This document shows positions 1-11,900 of a stretch of 64,000 bases of DNA, in pieces. Source of the DNA: Cristatella mucedo (Eukaryota; Bryozoa; Phylactolaemata; Cristatellidae). Where the stretch lies: assembly GCA_009760855.2 (NCBI GenBank), contig WPIO01000058.1, forward strand, positions 2,286,001 to 2,350,000. Direction: 5' to 3'. The translations under genes and the position numbers were made by a program. The notes beneath the pieces were generated by a model, which searched no databases, was not told the origin of the DNA, and saw nothing but the letters and a program-made list of their open reading frames with translations. How positions within the stretch are numbered: position 1 is the first letter of the stretch; every line of letters starts with the position of its first letter.

Positions 1-421
1 TTTCGGAATCCAACAGTCTAGAAATACCTCATACAAACCTTAAATCCTTTGTAGACCGTGCATTTAGTTCATATGCTCCCAAAGCCTGGAACTCCCTCCC
101 GACCTGAGTCAGAACAACCCCTAACCTGACCACATTTAAAAGGAACCTAAAAACACACCTATTTAGGACAGCATTTAGTGGGTCCCTGTGATTCGTCCTT
201 GATGTGCTTATGCGTGCTGACACTGTGCATGCTGCCACTAACCACATTTGCATGCTGACGCTGTGCATGTCACCCCTAACCATGTTATTCATTTTGTTTG
301 TTTTTCAAGCATGATTTTACTTACCATTCAATTGCATTTCACTTTACAGCAAATGTAAAGTGCCTAGAGAGAGAGAGAGAGATTAAGTGAGATTATTCTC
401 TGAGGGCGCTTTATCAAATGA

Positions 422-453
<32 letters not shown>
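1..453 (+). repeat. LINE family A (L2/CR1-like), 3' end
   Basis: Last part of the reverse-transcriptase ORF, 3' UTR and conserved tail (GCGCC...GAGGGCGC hairpin, then (ATT)n). Nearly the same as the copy at 39,000-39,415. Cut by the window edge. A short (GA)n lies inside. Confidence 0.9.
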
Positions 454-952
454 TGTGGGTCGATTCATGCATCTTTTTGAAGTTGGCCCTAAGGTTTTCT
501 TAGTACTTGAGGTTACTTAACGGGATTTCTGATCTGCTGCTAATCAGCAGCTGCGTTGGCTGATTGCAAGCTGGGACAGCACTCTTTTTTCTGCCTCTCC
601 GAAAAGACGATTTAGTTAGTCTTACTTTGCGAGTAAAATCACTTGCTGTGCTTACATTAGGTCTGAAGCTACACTCGCTTGCCTTGCACCATCCAAATTC
701 ATCTAGCAAAAGCACCGGTTTTTGCGACTGTATGTGCATGACGTTTGACGACTGTATTTTGATTTATGTGGTCAAAGCTTTTGGTTGTACACACCCCATC
801 ATGTTCATCATTGCTCGTACTTGTACTCTCAAGACTGAGCTAAAATGGACTGTGCTAAAGTCTATGCCTTAATGGACTCGTGGCTGAGCTTATCCATGGC
901 CATCGGTCACAGTGGGTCCGTTCCTGTGATCTAAATACTCGTGTTGTTCTAG
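454..952. other. Unannotated stretch before first recognised exon
   Basis: Short open frames without recognisable similarity. Taken as intron of the kinesin gene; an unrecognised upstream exon is possible. Confidence 0.4.
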
Positions 953-1035
953 ATGAAGTCATCGACCTCGTGCCAGCAACAACCCTAAATGCTGCTGAGC
1001 AATTATTTTCTGCTACTCAAACACTTGGAGAAGAA
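953..1035 (+). CDS. Kinesin exon 1 of window (5'-most exon recognised)
   Basis: Acceptor gttgttctag and donor GAA/gtaaga frame 27 codons including [14 protein letters not shown]. It enters with a split codon (one base from an unseen upstream exon) and leaves in phase 0, which fits exon 2 exactly. The frame is open leftward to 859, so the exon could start earlier (an AG at about 911 is possible). No start codon is in frame, so the gene must begin further left. Confidence 0.55.
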
Positions 1036-2911
1036 GTAAGATGGCGGCTGGCTCATTGTGAATGTGGTTGGCTGACTTTGTGCCACTGCCACAGCATCTT
1101 GATATGCCAGTACTCTTGTTTTCGGTTGTGAAAAGCAGAGCCAATTAGGAAAGCTGCAGTACTTTATTTTCTTTTTATTTTTGTCCTATGGCTATACCTG
1201 GTAATAGGGCTCTACTATTTGCTCGATTTTTTTAAACTGCACCAACAGCTGAAAGACCTCGAAATGAATAAATGAATCCCAAAATGCCTCAACTTAGAGA
1301 GGCAAGGCTTTTTAAAAGCACTTCCTCGAGCCTTGCCATTGACATGCTACCATCCAAAGCACCTTGGCTTGCAATTTTTCTTCCCAGTTGGAAATGCAGT
1401 GCATGGCAGCATCTAGCTGGCAAGCAACCGATGTCAGCCACCATGCCCCTTTGCTAGCCAAGACAAGGCCAGCTGCACTGCCAGCCGGTCAGGGTTGTTT
1501 GCAGGCTGAACAGCATGTTATGTCAGCTGCCGACCAGAAATCGTAGCAGCAGTAGAGGCTTTCCCCCCATCCCATGAGTCACTTAGCTAGAAACACCTTC
1601 GAAAGGCAGAGGCCCCATACGACTACTGACTGCAAGCCTCCTACCCTAGAGAGCAACTGCCGCCGCTTAATAGCCAGGAGAAGGGATCGACTGGCCCATT
1701 GGGATATCAGCACCAGGTTCGACTGAGACCTTGCTGCCACAGTGACTTGATGAGCCACAAGTGGACCACTTGGCAACAATCAGGGGAGGGGTTTGGGGCG
1801 GCTGGGTGGTGGGGGGAGGCTTCGGAAGTGCAGGCATCATGGCAGGCTCCCAAATGGTCAATATCGTGTAGTAAATGACGTGCTAGCTCAAAAAACCAGA
1901 TAGACAAACAGTGGAGTACATTTTGACATTGAGGGTACTTGCCTTTTTGGTTGGAGCCACCTGTAGCTTGCTTTTGAGCAACGAGGTGGCTTCTCTTCGA
2001 GACAAAAGATATTATCTGCTTCCGTCAAGCGATGCAACAATTGGCTCACTCGGCAGTCTGATGACCAAGCCGTTTTGTAGGACACTGACGAATGCCAACC
2101 GACAGCGGCAGCTGTGGCGACTACGCCAGATGCTGCCGCTGCGAGGGCCTCTTCAATGGCCAGCCTAGTTTCGACTAGATCGACCGTATCTGCCTCGAAG
2201 AATGCCTTTCCATTTAAAAGTGCACGGATATCGCCTTTCCCGGAAGAGTCGCCGAATGCAGGAGTCCCACCTCGCATCGAAGGAAGTCAAGCCAGCCTGT
2301 CTTCTAAACGTGGGTACACTGCTTCAGCTTTTTGTCGCTGCCGATGGCACGTCCCTTTCCCCTCCGCAGTGCTGCAGATTCGGCAATCACCTGTTGCATT
2401 GGCAGAGGCATGGAAAGATGGCAGGCTGCCACCGCTGCAGCGGTCTCGACTGAAGCAGCCGAAGTCGAGCTCCTCTCTCCAGTCGAGCATCATAAGCGTG
2501 CGCGAAGCGCAGGACAGCAACAGGCTGCAGCCTGGAGGCCAGGGTGAGTGCCGAGAGGCCGCATGCACATGCGAGCAGCCGGCACTCTGGTTTTTGCTGC
2601 TGTGTCACGTGCCGCAAAGGAATAGAATGCTGGCGAGGCTGGCACAAAGAAAGCACAAGAAGTGCCCCACTTGCTTCTATCAGCCCACTTGCACTGGGCA
2701 ATAAAGGATTGTCTTCAGGACTCAAAACCTCGATCTGTTTCGAAAGTGTGAGTACCTCTAACCCCTGGGCCAAGGCCTAGGTACATACGAAGAATAGGCT
2801 GTGTAAAGGCAATACTAATAAAGATCATAGGAATAATTTTGTATCTTGGTAATATCCCAAGAGGACAAAATCTCTTTCTAAGCCTACAAAAGGGCTTGAA
2901 AGGCAGAAATC

Positions 2912-2945
<34 letters not shown>

Positions 2946-5900
2946 CACTTGATAAAGCGCCCTCAGAGAACCTAATCTCTTTCTACGCGCTTTACAATTG
3001 CTGCAAAGGGAAATTCAATTGAATGGTGAGTAAAATCATGCTTGATAAATAACATGAATAACATGGTTAGGGGTGACATGCGCAGGGTCAACATGCAAAT
3101 GTGGTTAGTAACAGCATGCACAGTGTCAGCACGCATGAGCACATGAAGGACGAATCACGGGGACCCACTAAATGTTGTCCTAAATAGGTGTTTTTAAGTT
3201 CTTTTTAAATGTGGTCAATTTAGGGGACATTCTGAGGCAAGTCGAGAGTGAGTTCCAGGCTTTGGGAGCATACGAACTAAATGCACGGTCTCCAAAGGAT
3301 TTGTGGTCTGTACGAGGTATTGGTAAACTGTTGGATTCCGAAAAGCAGGTGGTACGATGCTTGGCCTGGTGGGGGAGTAGATCTGAGAGATAGGCTGGAG
3401 CCAAAGAATGAAGTGACCTAAAAGTGAGCGACAAAACCTTAAAGTCGATGTGTTGCTTGACTGGTAGCCAGTGCAGGTCGGCGAGAAGTGGTGTGATGTG
3501 GCAACCGTGACGCCCACGACAGACAAGCCTAGCTGCTGAGTTTAGCACCAGCTGTAATCGCCTGATCGCACATGCCGGTAGGCCAGCAAGCAGTGAGTTA
3601 CAGAAGTCAAGACTGGATGTCACAAATACATGGACCAACTTAGACGTGGTATCCTTATCTAAACAAGCCCGAATTTCAGCAATGTTATGTAGCTGAAAGT
3701 AGGCAGACTTGACTGTGGAGCTGATGTGGTCGTCTAATGAGAGGTCACTTTGGAACATGGTAAGTGACCTCTAAGTACGTAGTAGTGGCCGCGATAGCCG
3801 CTCGGAGATAAGCTGCTCGCTTTTCATGAGGTTGTGGGTTTGAATGCTGCTGCGAGCGATCCTTTATTGCCTTAAGTGCAAGCGGCGACGATAGCTGTTG
3901 ATGCTATAGGGATAAGTATGCATACATCAATAAATGAATAATATATATATATATATATAGTTTATAAGTATGCATGAATCAATAAATGAATAATATATAT
4001 ATATAAGTACCACAATATACCTTTTCTAATAAATGGTGTATAGGTCCTATGTTTAGCTGAGCCACCAGCAGTATTCATGAGTTAATAGCACTAATCAACC
4101 CAAAGGAATAGCACGATAATGAAAAAAGGCATCATGTGGTTCACGGGAGTTGAATCCACGGTCCTGTAACCAGCATCATACCATCCCAATCATTTCGACT
4201 ACATCTGATGCTCATGTTACCTGATCTTCAGCCCTGATGGCAATGAGAAGACTGTATGTAGAACTGTACACGACTCATATGTTATTTAGCTCCCGTTTAG
4301 ATCCCTTCAACTCCAGTGACCAATTAGCTACTTGGTGGACTGAATCTGTTGCCTGCAGCTTCTGTTAGAGTGCCTGTTGAGACATCGTCTTAATTTTTTG
4401 TCTCGTGCAAGGCCGCACCTTTTCCCAATTTGCCAATATACCAAATTCGAAACAGGGCAACCAGCATGCTTTGGCTGTGGGGCGCATGTTGATGTGAGCG
4501 AACATGCCACTGAGTGAGTCCAGACCGGTGCTGCAGACTGACCAATTGCAGACAGCACCAATAGCTACAGCAGTGGGCCACCTGGTTAGGGATACTGCTA
4601 TATATCTTTATCACGTTCAGCACTATCAAGCATATTGGCTTGATGAATCAGTTATACATTTTTCTATCTTTTGCAGAATTTCTTAGTACAAACAGCGGCA
4701 GCAAGCTGTCATTACTAGAGCAACCAGAGCTGAAAACGGGCGAGCATGCGTATGTGCCATATCAGTTGGCTAGAAAGATGATAGCTACGATAGTCGAGGA
4801 CATGATGAGCATGAAGCATGCACACGTCGACATTGTGAATCAGATGGAAAACAACTACCGATTAATAGAGGACGAAACCCAGGTAATTTTCTTTACTCCA
4901 TTGCTCAGACGCAGATTTAATTGCTAATGCTTAGTTCTGGTAGTCTTTGCAAAGCTGCTATTTTTGTTAATTCCAGCTTGTCAAGAATCGCGCCTAGGCC
5001 AGCACACTGAAGCAAACATAGACACACATGGCCACCGGTTAGTAAGACATCTGGCTAGTAAAGTGCATTGAATCATACACAGGTACTCATGCAACGCACA
5101 CCTGAACGGAGAAAAAGATAAGCCCACCGGGGGCAAAGGAAAGCTGGCTGGAATAGACTCGTCTTAAGCTGGAATTTGAAAGATGCAAGGTCATCACAGG
5201 TGACTGTAGCTGGACGTTAACTGTAGACTCTCGGTGCGTACGAGCTCAAGGCTCGATCACAAGAAGATTAAAATGTATTGTGAGAGTGAGATGGCTAGAT
5301 GACTAGATGCTGAGGAGCAATTGGTGCAGGAGCACACTGGAGGAGCAGGTCGGATAGGCAGGCAGGTGCTAGCAAGTCAAGTGACCTGTAAGCCAGCCTG
5401 GGGATCTTGAACTCGATTCGATGCTCGATAGGGAGCAAGTAAAGCTCAGACAGAAACGATGTGATGTAGTAGCTACGCCTTTGACGACAGACCAGGTGAG
5501 CTGCTGAGTTCTGCACCAGTTGCAGATGAGCGAGGGCATTGGCCGGGAGTCCTGAATAAAGGGAATTACTGTCATCCAGACTTGGGTGTCACAAATGTAC
5601 AAACTAGTTTGGCTGTTGCACTCTTATCTAAGCAGGGCCTCATTTTGCCAATGTTTCTTAACTGAAAGTAGGCAGACTTGACAGTGAAGGAAATGTGCTC
5701 ATCTAAGTCGTTTTGGGTAAGTATGCACACCTTGCTGGCAGACGTCACCGGAGTGATTGTAGATGAACCAATTGTGAAGGTTAGGTCTTCCAAAATTCGG
5801 GCGACACTAGGGTTTGCCTGTAACTATTAGGTCTTATTAGTCTTATTATTCTTAAGGCTGAGGGAAGTTAGCAGCCATCCAAACATGAATTTTGTCGATG

Positions 5901-8900
5901 CAGGCAGTAAAGGAATCAAGTGAGTCGGACGAGGAGCAACGCTTTTTGGGGTGAAAGGACAGGTAGAGCTGTGTTATTGGTGTAGAAAAGAAAGCAAATA
6001 TTGTGTTTGGTGGTGGCATCAGCCAGAGTGAGAGTATAGATGCTGAAAAGAAGGGGCCTAACACCAAACCCTGAGGTACTCCATACTTCAAGTGCTCCCC
6101 TGGTTACCGGCAGTTATTTACATCTGCACTCTGACTCAGTCGCACACTTTTTGTGCATATGCTAGCGGTCAATATCCAGGGAACTTATACGGTGGCGATT
6201 GTTGTTTTTAGCGGTGACAAACAGATAAAAAGTGCTTAGGCTCGTATAAAGATACCTCTCGATGGTTTCTTCGGTTTGCAACTTCCGGCTCTCCAAGTGG
6301 GGCTACCAGTTACTCGATTTTTAGACCGATGTGATCAGCATTCATTCTTAAGATGGGATCTAAAAATGCTTCCGAGCTGATTGTTGAAGCCATAGAGCTT
6401 CAAGCCCATAATGGAGTAGTGCAACTTTTGTTTAGAGCTGCTAAATAGCCCACCTATCTGGTAGTGTGGTGTACCTTTGGCATGCAGCTCATTCAAGACA
6501 AGGAGGAGGCTCTAATGGGAAGGGTTCCATTTTTTTTACAGAGTTCTAAAGAGGTTTAGACAAGGGTTTAGGGAGCTCCCGGGCAGCTTCCTGGAGGCAT
6601 AGCGATGGGAGTTTCAAGCCTTCCCAAACGATAGTATTAAAAGGCTGTTTTAATGAGTTAATAATTGCTCTACATAAGTTAATGTTGGTTAGCACAATTT
6701 TTTTTAGAGACATCCCATTTGGGCTGTGTGCATTTGACTAGAAAATTCAGAATCAGTTTCTAGAAGGCACTACTATCTATTTTATAGCGGGTTACCGCGT
6801 TTCTATGGGGCCGGGTGTTGGGAGTCAGAGTCCCGAGCAGGACTCCTTCAGCCTCAAGGCTTCTACGCTTCTATGCAGAGCCATTGAGCATAAAGAAGAG
6901 CCACGTATGGCATTTTGAGTGTCCAGCCTTTGGTGCTCCAGCTCTCATTGATCTCTGGGCATAAATATAACAATAGCTCATGTGTGCATATACATCATGA
7001 ATCCAGCCGTTTGCTTATGGGCATCGTCTTTTGACGTACAGAATCCACTGTATGCTTAGCTGTCAGTATTACTATTTCTCATTAATGAGCTCTGACTTAA
7101 AATAACGGTCTCATTAACGGTTTTATTGGATTAGGTCATGACCCTCATCATTAGTGTTAAGAAACTGGCTAGGATTAGTTACATGACACTCAGGAGTGCT
7201 CTTGACTTGCATGCTCCCGTTCGCTTTATCCGTGTTCAAAGTCGTCGAGATTGCTTTCAATTTACAAAAAACTCCTTAAGATGCGCCGTGTTAAGCGCAG
7301 GCTGGAACGTCGTTTCAAGAAATCGGGGTCTGAGGCAGATCTAGTCAATTTTAAAGACTTCCTTCGAGTTTACACACGAAAGCTTAAAAAAGCCAGGGCT
7401 TCTTTTTTCATTAGAAAACTGAATTCCTGCCAGTCGGACACTAAACAGATTTATAAGACAGTAAACCATTTACTGGCCAATGCTGTCAGGTCTGACTCCC
7501 CAGATATTAAGGGCTCAGCCGAAAAGTTTTCAGCCTTCTTTACTGAAAAAATTGTGCACATTCGTGCCTCCATTAAGCCCCCTCTGACCAAAGCAATCGC
7601 CGTTCCTCAACCTGTGACCTTTCTTAAAAGGTTCTCCGATGTTTCAGCCTGTGATGTGGCTGGCTTAATAAAGTCTAGCAAAAAGAGCTCGTCTCCTGAA
7701 GACCCTATACCTTCATCTCTGTGGTCTTCACTTGCAGACCAACTTAGCCCTGCCATAAACAAGATTTTTAATGCTTCTTTGGGAAAAGGGGTCGTCCCCA
7801 AGTCCTTCAAATCGGCAATCGTTAGACCTATTCTTAAAAAGCCTGGATTAGACACAGAGGTCCTAGCAAACTATCGTTCAGTTTCCCTTCTTCCGTTTAT
7901 TACATTGTATATCGAGTTAGACGAAGTTGCATTGGTCTACATTAGAGATCTTTGCAGCTGGCATTCCGGCAGCCTAGCGGCAGTCTTTTGAAAGTAGCCG
8001 TTCTTTAGAGAAAAAACCTGCATTTCAAGGGAATGCGTCAGGCTATTGTTGGGCTGATTGTTTTCAGCATAGCTTGCCGATATTCGATCCTGGATGTCGG
8101 AAAATTTCCTGAAATTAAATGACGATAAAACCGAACTGCTGCTCATAGGACGCCCTAAGCGTGTGGCTGGATTAAAAGGCTTTGCTGTTCTAATAGGTGA
8201 TGCTATCGTGCGACCTTCACCACGTGCTCGTAATCTAGGTGTCGTGTTCGACAGCTGCCTCAATTTCAAAAGCTTCCTTCAGAAGACTGCCTCTACAGCT
8301 AGCCATCACATCCGATCCCTATCCAAGATTAGAAGCTGTCTCCCACAGTGGCTTGTAAACAATTTAACTAGCTCTTTAGTTCTGTCTCGGCTTGATTATT
8401 GTAATTCCCTTCTGGCTGGACTGCCAAAGAAAGCTATTATGCCACTGCAGCGGACTATGAATATGGCTGCAAGGCTGGTCTTCAAGTCCCAGCGGTTTGA
8501 GCACGTGTCACCTCTGCTGAAAGAGCTAGGATGGTTGCCGGTTGAGCAACGGATACAGAGCAAAGTTCTGACCCACAAGGCCCGCCACGGCTTGGCTCCT
8601 TCGTACCTAGCTGAACTGATGCATCAGTTTCAGCCTGTTTGCGCCCTCAGGTCCTGTGTGGACAAGAAAATTAGCTGTCCCATTCCTCCGCTTAAAGACC
8701 GTTGGCGACAGAAGCTTTAGCTCTGTAGGTCCTAGACTATGCAACTCGCTTCCACAATTCTTACGCAGCGACATTTACTCTCCAACGGCCGACTATGGCA
8801 CATCTTTTTCAGCAGTCCTGAACTGCTACTTCTATGCTACTCACTACCTCAACTGCTCTCCTAACTCTGCTATGCTTCCCACTTTCTCTTTGTTGCGTGA

Positions 8901-11900
8901 GACGAAGTCTGTTGGGTACCGAATGCGTACCGAAAGCCGCTTAGGCTGTGAGTGCACTATACAAAACTCTCTGTGTAACACCCACATGGTCTTTATGACT
9001 TTGTGGAGTTACTGATGGAGATACATTACATTACATTACATGGAGCAGAGCTTCTTGCTAGGGTAATAAAGCAAGAGTTTCATCTCCATCCAGGCCTCGA
9101 GAATAACTAGCATCACTGCTAGGCCTAACAGAGTGTATTATGGCATAGTCCTAGCATTCAATCTTCAGTATCTAGCATGTTTTTAATGAGTCGGATTGAA
9201 CAAGCAAGCCTAGTTGAATTCACCTGCTTAGCTGCTTCCCTTGGCCTGTCCATTAATAATTCAGCCTGGAGGCTAGCAGTGCATGGGTGCATTATGTATT
9301 GAGGTTGACTATCCAGCCTTCAAATGCAGTCTAATCAGACTTCCCGATATGCGGACTTTTTTTTAAATAGTCGTTAGCAAATTAGACATGCGTGAATCGC
9401 TCAGTCGAGACCCAATTATGAGAATGTATGCTGCAAGCCAAGTAGACTGCTAACCTAGATTAAAACACATTATAGTATATTTAATATTTAATATACATGC
9501 CCGTGGTTCAGTATGTAGGTTTAGCCCTAAGAATTTTAATTACTCGAACACCTATACATTGTGTGGTACACTAAGGTGCTGGCTAGTTCTCATTCTACCA
9601 ACGCTTTCGGAATGGTAAACATCCAGCTCTAACCCAGTGAATTGCTTTAACTATACATTTTGAGCCTTTGTCCTGCAAATGTCTGAATGATAAGCCTTTA
9701 TGGTAAGTGTGTATATACCGTGGCGTTTACTCTCTTCCACTGCATGAATAGATTAATGCACCGTGCTCTGCTGCTTCTTTGGGTAGTGAGTATCGTATGT
9801 CACTATGGCATTGGATATCACCTCCCAGAGAACTAGCCTCGGTCAGCCTGCTGTACCACGGTGGCCACATAATTAGCATGCTTCCAATGTGTCCTTGTCA
9901 AGTGCTTATGTACATTGTATCCGAGCTGCTGTTTATTGTACTCCCGAAATCCAGCATCCACTTGGCTCTTTGCTCAAGTAAGCAGCTGTGGTCAAGTTCT
10001 GACATGTTAAATGATTGTTGAGCATCGATGGAGCATTGCTCTGATCATTGAAGCTATTCCACACGACCAGCTTGTGCTTTCCATCATCTGCCCACGTATG
10101 GTGCTAGAAGTAATCGAGGTGCAGAGTACGGCATCATTAGCCAGAGCGCTCTGGCTACAGATCTGATGTCAATTATGAATGCATCTTACCAGTGCTTGTA
10201 TACAGACTTCGCCCCCCCGAAACAAGTCATATTATGATTATATAATGTTCTCATCAGCTTGCAATGGACAAGCCTCCGAAAGGCTGCAGACTTGCAATCA
10301 GGCCGGACATTTGGTGTTCCCTTAGAGTCCAGGTTGAAGCTTCCTTAAAATATGTTTTTGCTGGAGGAAACCCACCGGGGCAGCTACAGATTGTTGTCAC
10401 AGAGACTACATTAACTTGACTAGTCAAGTGGTGCCGTACTGATGGAAACGCAGATGAGACTACGGATGATCTTCTCCCTACACAGTCTCGCGAGTAGCAT
10501 GTAAGAAGCTCTGTGCTGCTCATATGGTGTTGCTTTTCACTCTATTGATTCATAAGATTGCAAAATAATCCTCCAAGCCAGTGCCTGTGGTGTTGATAGC
10601 TATCATCTGCTAAAAGAATTGCTTCGAGCATATTCCAAGCACCCGTAGACGATAGGAAATAGATTTGGTTAGATGCATACAATTACTTGATAGTGCGACC
10701 TTGCAATAAGCAAACACCAGTCTTCGGCATATTGTGAACAAACTTATGCCGACCTGATGGCAGCTCTACTTGAAAGCTTATTCTTTTTTCTTTCCTTTTT
10801 CAGAATCAGTTCAATGCATTTGTTTTGAATCTTCGGAAACAGTTCAAGAACAAAGTGGTAACCTTCCGTCATGTGGTTGAGATTCATCGCAAGGACCTGG
10901 ATCAGAAGCAGACATATTGGACAGAGAGCCTGCAGGTAAGGCCAACGGCAAGGCAAGAGCTTCCTCCAGTCATTCTTGCAGAGTTTGCTGTCTTGCTCTC
11001 TGTGTCAAACAGCTTGGAACAAAGGATCTCTGATTGCTCGTACCTCCAAAGTCGTGTTGCCTTAAATAATAATAATAAAAATAAGCTCGTACCTCCAAAG
11101 TCGTGTTGCCTTAAATAATAATAATAAAAATATTGATACGTTTGATAAAATGCCCTCAGAGAACATAATCTCTTTCTAGGTGCTTTACATTTTCTGCAAA
11201 GGAAGCACGATCGAATGGTTAGTGGTAGCATGCTCAATAAACAACAAGAATAACATGCTTAGGGGTGACATGCACAGGGTCAGCATGCAAGTATGGTTAG
11301 TGACAGCATACACAGTGTCAGCACGCATAAGCACGCACATGAAGGACGAATCACAGGGACCCACTAAATGCTGTGAAAAATAGGTGCGTTTTCAGTTTCT
11401 TTTTACATGTGGTCAAGTTAGAAGATGTCGTGATGCAAGTCGGTAGTGAGTTTCAGGCTTTGGGAGTATACGAACTAAAAGCACGGTCTGCAAAGAATTT
11501 GAGGTTTGTACGAGGTATAGGTAAACAGTTAGATTCCGAAAAGTAGGTGGTACGATGCTTAGTCTGGTGGGGCAGTAGATCTGATAGGTAGCCTGGAGCC
11601 AAAGAATGAAGGGACCTAAAAGTGAGTGATGAAACTTTGAAGTCGATGCGTTGCTTGACTGGTAGCCACTGCAGGTCGGCGAGAAGTGGTGTGATGTGGC
11701 AACTGCGAAGCTCATGACAGACAAGCCTAGCTGCAAAGTTTAGCACCGGCTGTAGGCGCCTGATTGCAAATAGACTTCATCTCAGGCAACAAAACGGAAG
11801 TGAGAAGCATAGCAGAGTCAGGAGAGCAGTTGAGGTAGTGTTTAGCATGGAAGTAGCAGCTCGTGACGGCTGGAAAGGATGTGCCGTAGTCGGCAGCAGG

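Noticed and set aside
1888-2277. 129-codon minus-strand frame with [20 protein letters not shown]
   Set aside because: It is antisense to the Ser/Ala-rich kinesin exon 2; splice sites and phase support the + strand, and low-complexity codons keep the complement open.
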